From contig DATBDM010000240.1 of NCBI GenBank assembly GCA_036269915.1, forward strand, positions 1 to 14,606: DNA of 14,606 bases, in the 5' to 3' direction. Shown in pieces: positions 5,895 through 12,123 of this stretch. Source of the DNA: DATBDM01 sp036269915 (GTDB lineage: Bacteria; Actinomycetota; Thermoleophilia; Solirubrobacterales; Solirubrobacteraceae). Under the pieces are notes generated by a model. That model did no database searches, had not been told where the DNA came from, and was given only the letters and a program-made list of their open reading frames with translations. The translations under genes were made by a program, and so were the position numbers. Every line of letters starts with the position of its first letter. Within the stretch, counting starts at the first letter, position 1.

Positions 5895-7009
5895 TCCGCC
5901 TCTCCCCCGTCCTGCGCGACCTGCGCACGTACCCGTTCGTGCGGCTCACCGACGCCAAGGCGCGGCTGCGCGCCGCGGGCGTCGAGGTGCTCGACTTCGG
6001 GATGGGCGAGCCGCGCGAGGAGACGCCGGCCTTCATCCGGGCGGCGCTCGAGGAGGCGATCGAGCCGCTGTCGACCTACCCGCTCGCCACCGGCCTGCCC
6101 GAGCTGCGCGAGGCGATCGCGAGCTGGATCGGGCGGCGGTTCGGCACCCGCCTGGATCCCGACCGCGAGGTCATCCCCACGCTGGGCTCCAAGGAGGCGA
6201 TCTTCACCTTCGCGCAGGTGCTCGACGGCGACCTCGTCGCGGTGCCCACGCCCGCCTATCCCGTCTACGAGCGCGGCGCCGCGTTCGCGGGCAAGCGGGT
6301 TCTGGAATTGCCGCTGCGGGCCGAGAGCGCCTTCCTGCCCGACCTCGACGCGGTCCCGGCCGACACCTGGGCGCGCGTCTCCCTGCTCTGGCTGAACTAC
6401 CCCAACAACCCGACGGCCGCCTCGGCGCCGCTCGCGCTCTACGAGCGCGCGGCCGAGCTGGCCCGCGAGCACGGCTTCGTGCTCGCCTCCGACGAGGCCT
6501 ACTCGGAGATCTACTTCGGCCAGCCGCCCCCGTCGGCGCTGCAGGTCTCCGATCGCACCAACGTCGTCGCGCTCAACACCCTCTCCAAGCGCTCCTCGAT
6601 GCCCGGCTACCGCTCGGGGTTCGTGGCCGGCGACCCCGACGTGATCGCCGCGCTCAAGCGCTACCGCCCCAACGTCGGCGTGGCGCCGCCCGAGTTCGTC
6701 CAGCGCGCCGCGGTCGCCGCCTGGGGCGACGAGGCCCACGTCGACGCTGTGCGGGCGCTCTACCGCGAGCGCCGCGAAGCGCTGCTGCCCGCGCTCGAGG
6801 CGCGCGGGCTGCACCACGCCGGCGGCGACGCGACCTTCTTCCTCTGGCTCGACGGCGGCGCCGGCGCCGAGGCGACGGCAGCGGAGTGGCTCGAACGCGG
6901 GATCATCGTCGCGCCGGGCTCGTTCTTCGGCCCCGCCGGCGAGGGCTTCCTGCGCCTCGCCCTCGTCCCGCCGCTCGAGGAGTGCGAGCGGGCCGCGACG
7001 ATCCTCTAG
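5891..7009 (+). CDS. dapC: Succinyldiaminopimelate transaminase (DapC-type, PLP fold type I)
   Basis: A 372-residue class I/II aminotransferase. The PLP-binding Lys233 lies in LNTLSKRSSMPGYRSGF. Other PLP-fold residues are NYPNNPT (169-175, Asn contacting the cofactor), ASDEAYSE (Asp201 and Tyr204) and Arg241 after the lysine. STYPLATGLPELREAI near residue 61 is the usual substrate-side segment. In the lysine/DAP pathway DapC moves an amino group from glutamate to N-succinyl-2-amino-6-ketopimelate. That specificity is inferred from the 4-bp ATGA overlap with dapE and from the nearby dapD; related enzymes use aspartate or other substrates. It converges on the VOC gene, and the two stop codons share the palindrome CTAG (7006-7009). 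Confidence 0.88.
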   Translation: MIRLSPVLRDLRTYPFVRLTDAKARLRAAGVEVLDFGMGEPREETPAFIRAALEEAIEPLSTYPLATGLPELREAIASWIGRRFGTRLDPDREVIPTLGSKEAIFTFAQVLDGDLVAVPTPAYPVYERGAAFAGKRVLELPLRAESAFLPDLDAVPADTWARVSLLWLNYPNNPTAASAPLALYERAAELAREHGFVLASDEAYSEIYFGQPPPSALQVSDRTNVVALNTLSKRSSMPGYRSGFVAGDPDVIAALKRYRPNVGVAPPEFVQRAAVAAWGDEAHVDAVRALYRERREALLPALEARGLHHAGGDATFFLWLDGGAGAEATAAEWLERGIIVAPGSFFGPAGEGFLRLALVPPLEECERAATIL

Positions 7010-7347
7010 GCCTGCTGGCCGAGCTGGATCCGGTTGCCGTCCGGGTCGGTCAGCATCGAGATGAGCATGCCGGGGATCGAGGTGTCGATCGGGCTCGGGG
7101 CGAGGCCGAGGCGCTCGAAGCCCGCCACGAGCCCGGTCAGGTCGGCGACCAGGATGGTGTTCAGCGCCGTCCCGGCCCGCTCAGGGTCGCCGATCAGGTA
7201 GATCCAGCCCGTGTCGGTGAGCTGCCAGGCGGCCTCGTTCGCGTTCGGGATCAGGTCCGGCTCGCGGCCGAGTGCCGCCTCGTACCAGGCGACCGCGGCG
7301 TCGCGCTCGGCGACCGGGATCCCGGCGAAGAGGGACTCCGCCTTCAT
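7006..7347 (-). CDS. VOC-family (glyoxalase/bleomycin-resistance-like) protein
   Basis: A 113-residue single VOC module with two beta-alpha-beta-beta-beta repeats. It opens with SLFAGIPVAERDAAVAWYEAALGREPDL, the usual first helix with the WY-ALG signature, and ends with LTDPDGNRIQLGQ, the typical last strand. Family members include metal-dependent lyases, isomerases, dioxygenases and drug-binding proteins. The residues seen do not settle whether a metal site is present, so I give no substrate. ATG 7347 shares one base with the dapD stop (TGATG), so it is probably co-translated as the last gene of miaA-dapF-dapD-VOC. A longer frame upstream is antisense shadow. A role in DAP synthesis is not implied by the family. 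Confidence 0.82.
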   Translation of the reverse strand: MKAESLFAGIPVAERDAAVAWYEAALGREPDLIPNANEAAWQLTDTGWIYLIGDPERAGTALNTILVADLTGLVAGFERLGLAPSPIDTSIPGMLISMLTDPDGNRIQLGQQA

Positions 7348-8294
7348 CAGTCGTTGGCGTGCAGCGCCGCGTTGAGGCCGCTCCAGCGGCCCGAGCGGGG
7401 CCGCGCCTCGACGGCGCCGGTCTCCGAGTTGCGCAGGAACAGCAGGCCGTTCGCACCCGACAGCTCGCGGGCGCGAACCACCTCGCCGTCGGGCAGGCGC
7501 ACGCGCGTCCCCGCGGTGACGTAGAGCCCGGCCTCGACCACGCAGTCGTCGCCGAGCGAGATCCCGACGCCCGAGTTGGCCCCGAGCAGGCAGCCCTCGC
7601 CGATCGAGATCACCTGCGTGCCGCCGCCGGAGAGCGTGCCCATGATCGAGGCGCCGCCGCCGACGTCCGAGCCGTCGCCGACGGTCACGCCCGCCGAGAT
7701 CCGACCCTCGATCATCGAGACGCCCAGCGTGCCCGCGTTGTAGTTGACGAACCCCTCGTGCATGACCGTCGTGCCGCTCGCCAGGTGCGCGCCCAGGCGG
7801 ACGCGGTCGGCGTCGGCGATCCGGACCCCGGTGGGCACGACGTAGTCGATCATGCGGGGGAACTTGTCCAGGCCGAGGACCTGGATGGGGATGCCGGCGG
7901 CGCGGAAGCGCATCAGCACCGCGGTCAGGTCGGCGGGATCGACCGGGCCCGCCGTCGTGAACGCGACGTTCGGGAGCACCCCGAAGATGCCGTCGAGCGC
8001 GACGTCGCGCGGCTTGACGAGCCGGTGCGAGAGCAGATGCAGGCGCAGGTAGGCGTCGGGCGTGTCGGCCGGCGGCGCGCTCAGGTCCTCGATCACGACC
8101 GTGCGCAGCTCGGTGCGCACCCCGCGGCGCTCGTCGCGCCGCTGGGCGCTCGCGAGCGGGTGGCCGGCGCCGTGCGGCTCGACGTCGCCGCCGAGCCGCG
8201 GATCGGGGAAGAAGGTGTCCAGCACGCGGTCGCCGGGCTCCGTCACGGTCGCCAGGCCGACGCCCCACGCGCTCGTCGTCTCGGGGGAGCTCAT
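7347..8294 (-). CDS. dapD: 2,3,4,5-tetrahydropyridine-2,6-dicarboxylate N-succinyltransferase (DapD, actinobacterial type)
   Basis: A 315-residue protein that resembles the mycobacterial DapD. An N-terminal domain (about 1-160) precedes a left-handed beta-helix of hexapeptide repeats (about 160-270). Conserved pieces include ASGTTVMHEGFVNYNAGTLG, EGRISAGVTVGDGSDVGGGA, SIMGTLSGGG, GEGCLLGANSGVGISLGDD and CVVEAGLYVTAGTRV. It transfers succinyl from succinyl-CoA to tetrahydrodipicolinate, the first step of the succinylase branch to meso-DAP and lysine. It acts as a trimer in the cytoplasm. The ATG at 8294 is 12 nt after the dapF stop (8307). No distinct promoter is seen there, so it should be read from the miaA-dapF transcript. 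Confidence 0.96.
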   Translation of the reverse strand: MSSPETTSAWGVGLATVTEPGDRVLDTFFPDPRLGGDVEPHGAGHPLASAQRRDERRGVRTELRTVVIEDLSAPPADTPDAYLRLHLLSHRLVKPRDVALDGIFGVLPNVAFTTAGPVDPADLTAVLMRFRAAGIPIQVLGLDKFPRMIDYVVPTGVRIADADRVRLGAHLASGTTVMHEGFVNYNAGTLGVSMIEGRISAGVTVGDGSDVGGGASIMGTLSGGGTQVISIGEGCLLGANSGVGISLGDDCVVEAGLYVTAGTRVRLPDGEVVRARELSGANGLLFLRNSETGAVEARPRSGRWSGLNAALHAND

Positions 8295-8306
8295 CGCCCG
8301 GGCACG

Positions 8307-9173
8307 CTACCCATCGAGCGCGGCGAGCGCGGCAAGCGCCTCCTCGCCCAGCGTCGCCGCGTAGACCGGCTCCGCCCAGCCCGTGAGGTCCACGTGGAGG
8401 CTCTCGTCGACGTCGACCTCGAGCTCGCCGCCGTCCAGCCGGACTGTGACCGGCGAGTCGCCGCCACGCAGCACGTACGCGACCGCGGCGCCCGACGCGC
8501 CCGTGCCCGAGGAGAGCGTCTCGCCGACGCCGCGCTCGAAGATGCGCGCACGGATCACGCCGGGCTCGAGCGCGCACCAGAACGACGTGTTCGTGCGCTG
8601 CGGGAACAGCTCCGAGTGCTCGACGAGCGGGCCGATGGCAGCGAGGTCGAGCGCCTCGAGCTCGTCACGGCCGGCGACGCGGATCGCGCACTGCGGGTTG
8701 CCGATCGAGACGTGCTGGAAGCGCCACTCGCGGCCGTCGATCGCGATCGCGCCCTCACCGTCGGGGCCGCCGGAGGGGTAGGCGTCCGAGCGCAGCCGCG
8801 CACGGCCCATGTCGACCCGGCAGGTCGTCGGGCCGGTGATCGTCGGGCGGATCTCCCCGGCGGCGGTGTGGATCGAGAAGGTGTCGCTGCTCGTCCGCCC
8901 CGACCGGCGCAGATAGAGGATCGCCTCGCGGGCGCCGTTGCCCGACAGCTCGGCCTCCGAGCCGTCGGGATTGAAGATCCGCAGGTCCGCGACGTAGCCG
9001 GGCTGCGACGGCGGGGCGAGTTCGAGGACGCCGTCGCCGCCCGGGCCGAAGTGCGGGTCGCAGAGCCGCCGGACGCGCGCGGCGGTGAGCGCGAACGGGA
9101 GCGCGTCGCGCTCCACGATCAGGTAGTCGTTGCCCAGGGCCTGCCACTTCTCGAAGCGCACGGGCGCCATCAT
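8307..9173 (-). CDS. dapF: Diaminopimelate epimerase family protein with both catalytic Cys replaced by Ser
   Basis: A 288-residue protein with the duplicated DapF fold. It has GNDYLI (Asn15), FNPDGSEAELSGNGAR (68-82), GNPQCAI (158-164), RTNTSF (193-198) and FERGVGETLSSGTGASGAA (212-229). These match the DapF substrate-binding residues, including the Glu213-Arg214 pair. In characterised DapF enzymes two cysteines remove and add the alpha proton, in CGNG and CGTG or CGSG contexts. Here both are Ser: Ser77 (codon at 8945-8943) and Ser222 (codon at 8510-8508), each TCG, so a single base error cannot explain either. The start ATG overlaps the miaA stop (ATGA). Operon context points to LL-DAP epimerisation, but the missing thiols make the activity uncertain; it could be an altered epimerase or another isomerase. 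Confidence 0.85.
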   Translation of the reverse strand: MMAPVRFEKWQALGNDYLIVERDALPFALTAARVRRLCDPHFGPGGDGVLELAPPSQPGYVADLRIFNPDGSEAELSGNGAREAILYLRRSGRTSSDTFSIHTAAGEIRPTITGPTTCRVDMGRARLRSDAYPSGGPDGEGAIAIDGREWRFQHVSIGNPQCAIRVAGRDELEALDLAAIGPLVEHSELFPQRTNTSFWCALEPGVIRARIFERGVGETLSSGTGASGAAVAYVLRGGDSPVTVRLDGGELEVDVDESLHVDLTGWAEPVYAATLGEEALAALAALDG

Positions 9174-10096
9174 GGCGTGCGCTCGCGCAGCGCGGTGTGC
9201 AGCTCCTCCGCGACGTCCTCCGGCGAGTGCCCGGTCAGGTCGGCGAGCCGCACGCCGGGCAGCCGTCGCATCCAGGTCAGCTGGCGCTTGGCGTAGCGCC
9301 GCGTCCGCTGCCGCATCCCCGCGACGTCGCCGCGCAGCAGCTCCTCGAATCCGAGCGCCCGGCGCGCCGTGACCGATGCGCCCGCGACGTTGGCGGCGCG
9401 CACCTCCTCGGCGGCGCCGGCGGCGACCATGGCCTCCACGCGGGCGTCGATGCGCGCGTAGAGCTCCTCACGCTCGCGCACGAGGCCGGCGAGCAGCGTC
9501 GGGTGGCGGGTGTCGCTGGTCCACAGCTGCGAGTCCGGCTCGCCGGCGCCGGGCGGCGGCGCGTGGCCGGCGTCGAGCAGCTCGAGCGCGCGGGTGATGC
9601 GCTGGGCGTCGGTCGCTCGCAGCCCGGCGGCCGCCTCGGGAGCGCGCCGCGCGAGCTCCGCGTGCAGGGTCCGAGCCCCTTCGGCGGCGAGCCGCCGGCT
9701 CCAGCGCGCGCGGACCTCCGGCGCGACCGGCGGGCGTAGGTCGAGCTCGGCCAGCGCCGCGCGCAGGTAGAGGCCGGTGCCGCCGACGACGATCGGCCGC
9801 CGGCCGGCCGCCAGCAGCGCGTCGATCTCCGCATGGGCGAGCCGCGCGTAGGCGCCCGCGCTGAACGTCTCGCCCACGCCGAGGATGCCGACGAGGCGGT
9901 GCTCGAGCCGTGCGCACTCCTGCTCGGAGGGCGCGCCGGTGAGGATCTCCAGCCCGCGGTAGACCTGCAGCGCGTCCGCGGAGACGGCCACGGGATCCTC
10001 GCCGTCGGCCCGCAGGCGCTCGGCGAGGGCGATGGCGACGGCAGTCTTGCCGACGCCGGTCGGGCCGAACACCGCGACGAGGGGCAGGACGGGCAC
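9170..10096 (-). CDS. miaA: tRNA dimethylallyltransferase MiaA
   Basis: A 308-residue enzyme that transfers dimethylallyl from DMAPP to N6 of A37 in tRNAs reading UNN codons. The P-loop is GPTGVGKT (residues 11-18). SADALQVYRGLEILTGAPS is the family segment corresponding to DSMQVYRGMDIGTAKP. Further family blocks are PIVVGGTGLYLRAAL, ATDAQRITRALELL, RALGFEELL and RRYAKRQLTWMRRL. The start is GTG at 10096, giving MPVLPLVAVFGPTG. CATACT lies 7 nt upstream on the minus strand (10109-10104) and may be its -10. The gene heads the operon miaA-dapF-dapD-VOC and overlaps dapF by 4 bp. Its partner enzyme MiaB is encoded about 4 kb upstream on the same strand. Confidence 0.96.
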   Translation of the reverse strand: MPVLPLVAVFGPTGVGKTAVAIALAERLRADGEDPVAVSADALQVYRGLEILTGAPSEQECARLEHRLVGILGVGETFSAGAYARLAHAEIDALLAAGRRPIVVGGTGLYLRAALAELDLRPPVAPEVRARWSRRLAAEGARTLHAELARRAPEAAAGLRATDAQRITRALELLDAGHAPPPGAGEPDSQLWTSDTRHPTLLAGLVREREELYARIDARVEAMVAAGAAEEVRAANVAGASVTARRALGFEELLRGDVAGMRQRTRRYAKRQLTWMRRLPGVRLADLTGHSPEDVAEELHTALRERTP

Positions 10097-10103
10097 GGGC
10101 GCG

Positions 10104-10121
10104 AGTATGCCGGGGTATCGT
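10104..10121. promoter_or_regulatory. Divergent -10 elements for miaA (-) and the FIST gene (+)
   Basis: CATACT on the minus strand (10109-10104) lies 7 nt before the miaA GTG (10096). TATCGT on the plus strand (10116-10121) lies 8 nt before the FIST ATG (10130). Only 33 bp separate the two start codons, so both promoters must be here, and both spacings predict leaderless mRNAs. Unlike the other two divergent pairs, the hexamers do not overlap; 6 bp separate them. TATCGT is the same hexamer as at dut. Confidence 0.45.
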
Positions 10122-10129
10122 CAGACGGC

Positions 10130-11293
10130 ATGCCCGTCCGCATCGGCACCGGCCTCTCCACCACTCCCGACGCGCGTGCGGGCGCGGTCGAGGCGGCGGT
10201 CGCGGCCCGCCGCGGGCTCGACGGCGCGTCCTGCGACCTCGCCGTCGTCTTCGCGGCCGGTGCGCACGTGGCCGCGCCCGAGGCGACGCTCGAGGGCATC
10301 GACGAGGCCCTCGCCCCGCGCGAGCTGATCGGGTGCGCCGCGGGCGGCGTGATCGGCGCGCGCCGCGAGGTCGAGGACGGCACGAGCGTGGCCGTCTGGG
10401 CCGCCCATCTCGACGGCGGCCAGGCGAGCACCTTCCACGCCAGCGTCGAGGAGCTGGGCGACGGCACCGGCGCGCTCGGCGGCATGCCCGACCTGTCCGG
10501 CGCCGACGGCGCGATCCTGCTCGCCGACCCCGCGAGCTTCCCCACGGAGGCCGTGCTGCGCTTCCTCGCCGAGACCGCCCCGACGGTCCCGCTGCTCGGC
10601 GGTCTCGCCTCCGCCCGCACGATCGACGGCGGCACGGCGCTGCTGCGGGGCCGCGAGGTGCACGACGACGGCGCGGTCGGGGTCCGGCTCGACGGCGTCG
10701 AGGTGCTGCCGTGCGTCTCCCAGGGCGCGACGCCAATCGGGCCCGAGCTGACCATCACCTCCGCCGAGGGCAACCTGATCGCCGAGCTGGCCGGCAAGCC
10801 GGCGCTCGAGAAGCTGCGCGAGACGATCGAGGATCTGCCGGCCCAGGATCTCGAGCTGATCCGCGGAGGCCTGCTGATGGGCATCGTGGTCGACGCCAAC
10901 AAGCCCGAGTACGTGCAGGGGGACTTCCTGGTCCGCGGCCTCGTCGGCGCCGACCCGGACACCGGGCACGTCTCGGTCGCCGCCGACGTGCATCCCGGCC
11001 AGGTGGTGCGCCTGCACGCGCGCGACGCCGCCTCGGCCGACCGCGACCTGCGCGACGCGCTCGGCGTGCGCATGCGCGCGCTGGGCGGCCGCACACCCGC
11101 GGGTGCGCTGGTGTTCTCCTGCAATGGGCGCGGGCGGGGGATGTTCGGCACCGCCGACCACGACGCCGAGGTCGTCGACGACGGACTCGCCGGCGCGCCC
11201 GCCGCGGGGTTCTTCGCGGCCGGTGAGATCGGCCCGGTCGGCGGCCACACCTTCCTGCACTCCTTCACCGCGACGCTGGCGGTCTTCGCGTGA
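10130..11293 (+). CDS. FIST-domain (FIST_N plus FIST_C) sensory protein
   Basis: A 387-residue soluble protein with no signal peptide or membrane helix. It has the FIST N-terminal domain (RIGTGLSTTPDARAGAVEAA, then LIGCAAGGVIGARREVEDG near residue 65, LLGGLASARTIDGG near 157) and a FIST_C part (ELIRGGLLMGIV, FSCNGRGRGMFG, GFFAAGEIGPVGGHTFLHSFTATLAVF at the end). FIST domains occur alone or fused to signalling modules and are predicted to bind small ligands such as amino acids; no ligand can be read here. No effector domain is attached. Its stop overlaps the SDR start by 4 bp (GTGA), so the likely functional partner is that oxidoreductase. ATG 10130 was chosen because upstream sequence is antisense to miaA and a -10 hexamer lies 8 nt before it. 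Confidence 0.88.
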   Translation: MPVRIGTGLSTTPDARAGAVEAAVAARRGLDGASCDLAVVFAAGAHVAAPEATLEGIDEALAPRELIGCAAGGVIGARREVEDGTSVAVWAAHLDGGQASTFHASVEELGDGTGALGGMPDLSGADGAILLADPASFPTEAVLRFLAETAPTVPLLGGLASARTIDGGTALLRGREVHDDGAVGVRLDGVEVLPCVSQGATPIGPELTITSAEGNLIAELAGKPALEKLRETIEDLPAQDLELIRGGLLMGIVVDANKPEYVQGDFLVRGLVGADPDTGHVSVAADVHPGQVVRLHARDAASADRDLRDALGVRMRALGGRTPAGALVFSCNGRGRGMFGTADHDAEVVDDGLAGAPAAGFFAAGEIGPVGGHTFLHSFTATLAVFA

Positions 11294-12087
11294 ATCTCGG
11301 CGGGCGGGAGGTGCTCGTCACCGGCGCGACCGGCGGCCTCGGGCACGCGATCGCCCGCGCGCTCGCCCGCCGCGGGGCGCGGGTCCTGCTCTCCGGGCGC
11401 CAGGCGGGCCCACTCGAGGCGCTCGCCGACGAGCTCGGCGGCCGCGCGCTGCCGTGCGACCTCGCCGACCGCGACGACGTCGCCCGGCTGGCCGACGCCG
11501 CCGCGGCGGTCGACGTGCTCGTGGCCAACGCCGCGGTGCCGGCCAGCGGCGCGATCGGCGGCTTCTCCGTCGCTCAGCTCGACCGGGCGCTCGACGTCAA
11601 CCTGCGCGCGCCGATGGTGCTCGCCCGGCTGCTGTCGGAGCGCATGGCCGAGCGCGGCGAGGGCCACCTCGTCTTCGTCAACTCGCTCTCGGGCAAGGCC
11701 GGGGCGGCCGGCTCCTCGGTCTACTCGGCGTCGAAGTTCGGCCTGCGCGGCTTCGCGCTCGGCATCCGCGAGGACCTGCGGCCGCTGGGCATCGGCGTCT
11801 CCACGGTCTTCCCGGGCTTCATCCGCGACGCGGGCATGTTCCACGAGTCCGGCGCCGAGCTGCCGGGCTACGTCGGGCTGCGGCGCCCCGACGACGTCGC
11901 GCGCGCCGTCGTGCGCGCGATCGAGCACGACCGCGCCGAGATCGACGTCGCTCCGCTCGGGCTGCGCCTGGGCGCCGCGTTCTCCGGACTGGTCCCCGAG
12001 GCGGCCGCGCGCATCCAGCGCCGCCTCGGCGCGACGGAGATCGCCGCCCGCGTCGCCGAGGGCCAGCGCGACAAGAACGGCGCCTAG
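11290..12087 (+). CDS. Short-chain dehydrogenase/reductase (SDR)
   Basis: A 265-residue classical SDR with a Rossmann fold. The cofactor motif is VTGATGGLGHAIA (TGxxxGxG, about residues 10-22), followed by LSGR, CDLAD, and VLVANAAVPASG (NAG-like motif near 77). The catalytic set is Ser in FVNSLSGKAG plus YSASK (Tyr-x-x-x-Lys), with FPGFIRDAG after it. Arg in LSGRQ after the second strand favours NADP(H), which is an inference. The substrate is unknown. The GTG start at 11290 overlaps the FIST stop, implying co-translation. The C-terminus is polar (EGQRDKNGA), and the stop codon lies within a perfect 13-bp inverted repeat shared with the convergent mscS gene. Confidence 0.9.
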   Translation: MNLGGREVLVTGATGGLGHAIARALARRGARVLLSGRQAGPLEALADELGGRALPCDLADRDDVARLADAAAAVDVLVANAAVPASGAIGGFSVAQLDRALDVNLRAPMVLARLLSERMAERGEGHLVFVNSLSGKAGAAGSSVYSASKFGLRGFALGIREDLRPLGIGVSTVFPGFIRDAGMFHESGAELPGYVGLRRPDDVARAVVRAIEHDRAEIDVAPLGLRLGAAFSGLVPEAAARIQRRLGATEIAARVAEGQRDKNGA

Positions 12088-12118
12088 CCAGGCGACGTAG
12101 CCCGGGGCTAGGCGCCGT
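12077..12118. terminator. Perfect 13-bp inverted repeat covering the SDR and mscS stop codons (putative bidirectional terminator)
   Basis: ACGGCGCCTAGCC (12077-12089) and GGCTAGGCGCCGT (12106-12118) are exact reverse complements separated by a 16-nt loop. The SDR stop TAG (12085-12087) lies in the left arm and the mscS stop TAG (minus, 12110-12108) in the right arm. A 13-bp perfect stem placed symmetrically on two convergent genes is most simply a two-way terminator. No T-tract follows on either strand. The loop side also carries a short direct repeat. Confidence 0.65.
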
Positions 12119-12123
12119 AGCCC
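12090..12123. repeat. Short direct repeat, two 14-bp copies 20 bp apart
   Basis: AGGCGACGTAGCCC (12090-12103) and AGGCGCCGTAGCCC (12110-12123) differ at one base. The second copy overlaps the right arm of the terminator stem and the end of mscS, coding its last residues. A small tandem duplication may have built the convergent junction. No function is assigned. Confidence 0.5.

Noticed and set aside
7001..7030. GGCC-TGCT-GGCC hairpin after the dapC stop as a terminator
   Set aside because: The stem is only 4 bp, lies within the VOC coding sequence and is readily expected by chance in GC-rich DNA.
7006..8577. Extended 523-residue version of the VOC protein reaching through dapD
   Set aside because: The upstream part is an out-of-frame shadow of dapD. 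The VOC module is complete from ATG 7347, which directly adjoins the dapD stop.
8943..8945. Possible sequencing error or selenocysteine explaining the missing DapF cysteine
   Set aside because: Both positions are TCG serine codons, two changes from TGC each and not TGA, and the flanking frame is intact. The replacement appears genuine.
9277..11928. An 883-codon minus-strand frame opposite the FIST and SDR genes, running into miaA out of frame
   Set aside because: Ser/Pro/Arg-rich shadow with no motif; the opposite-strand FIST and SDR genes and in-frame miaA explain the region.
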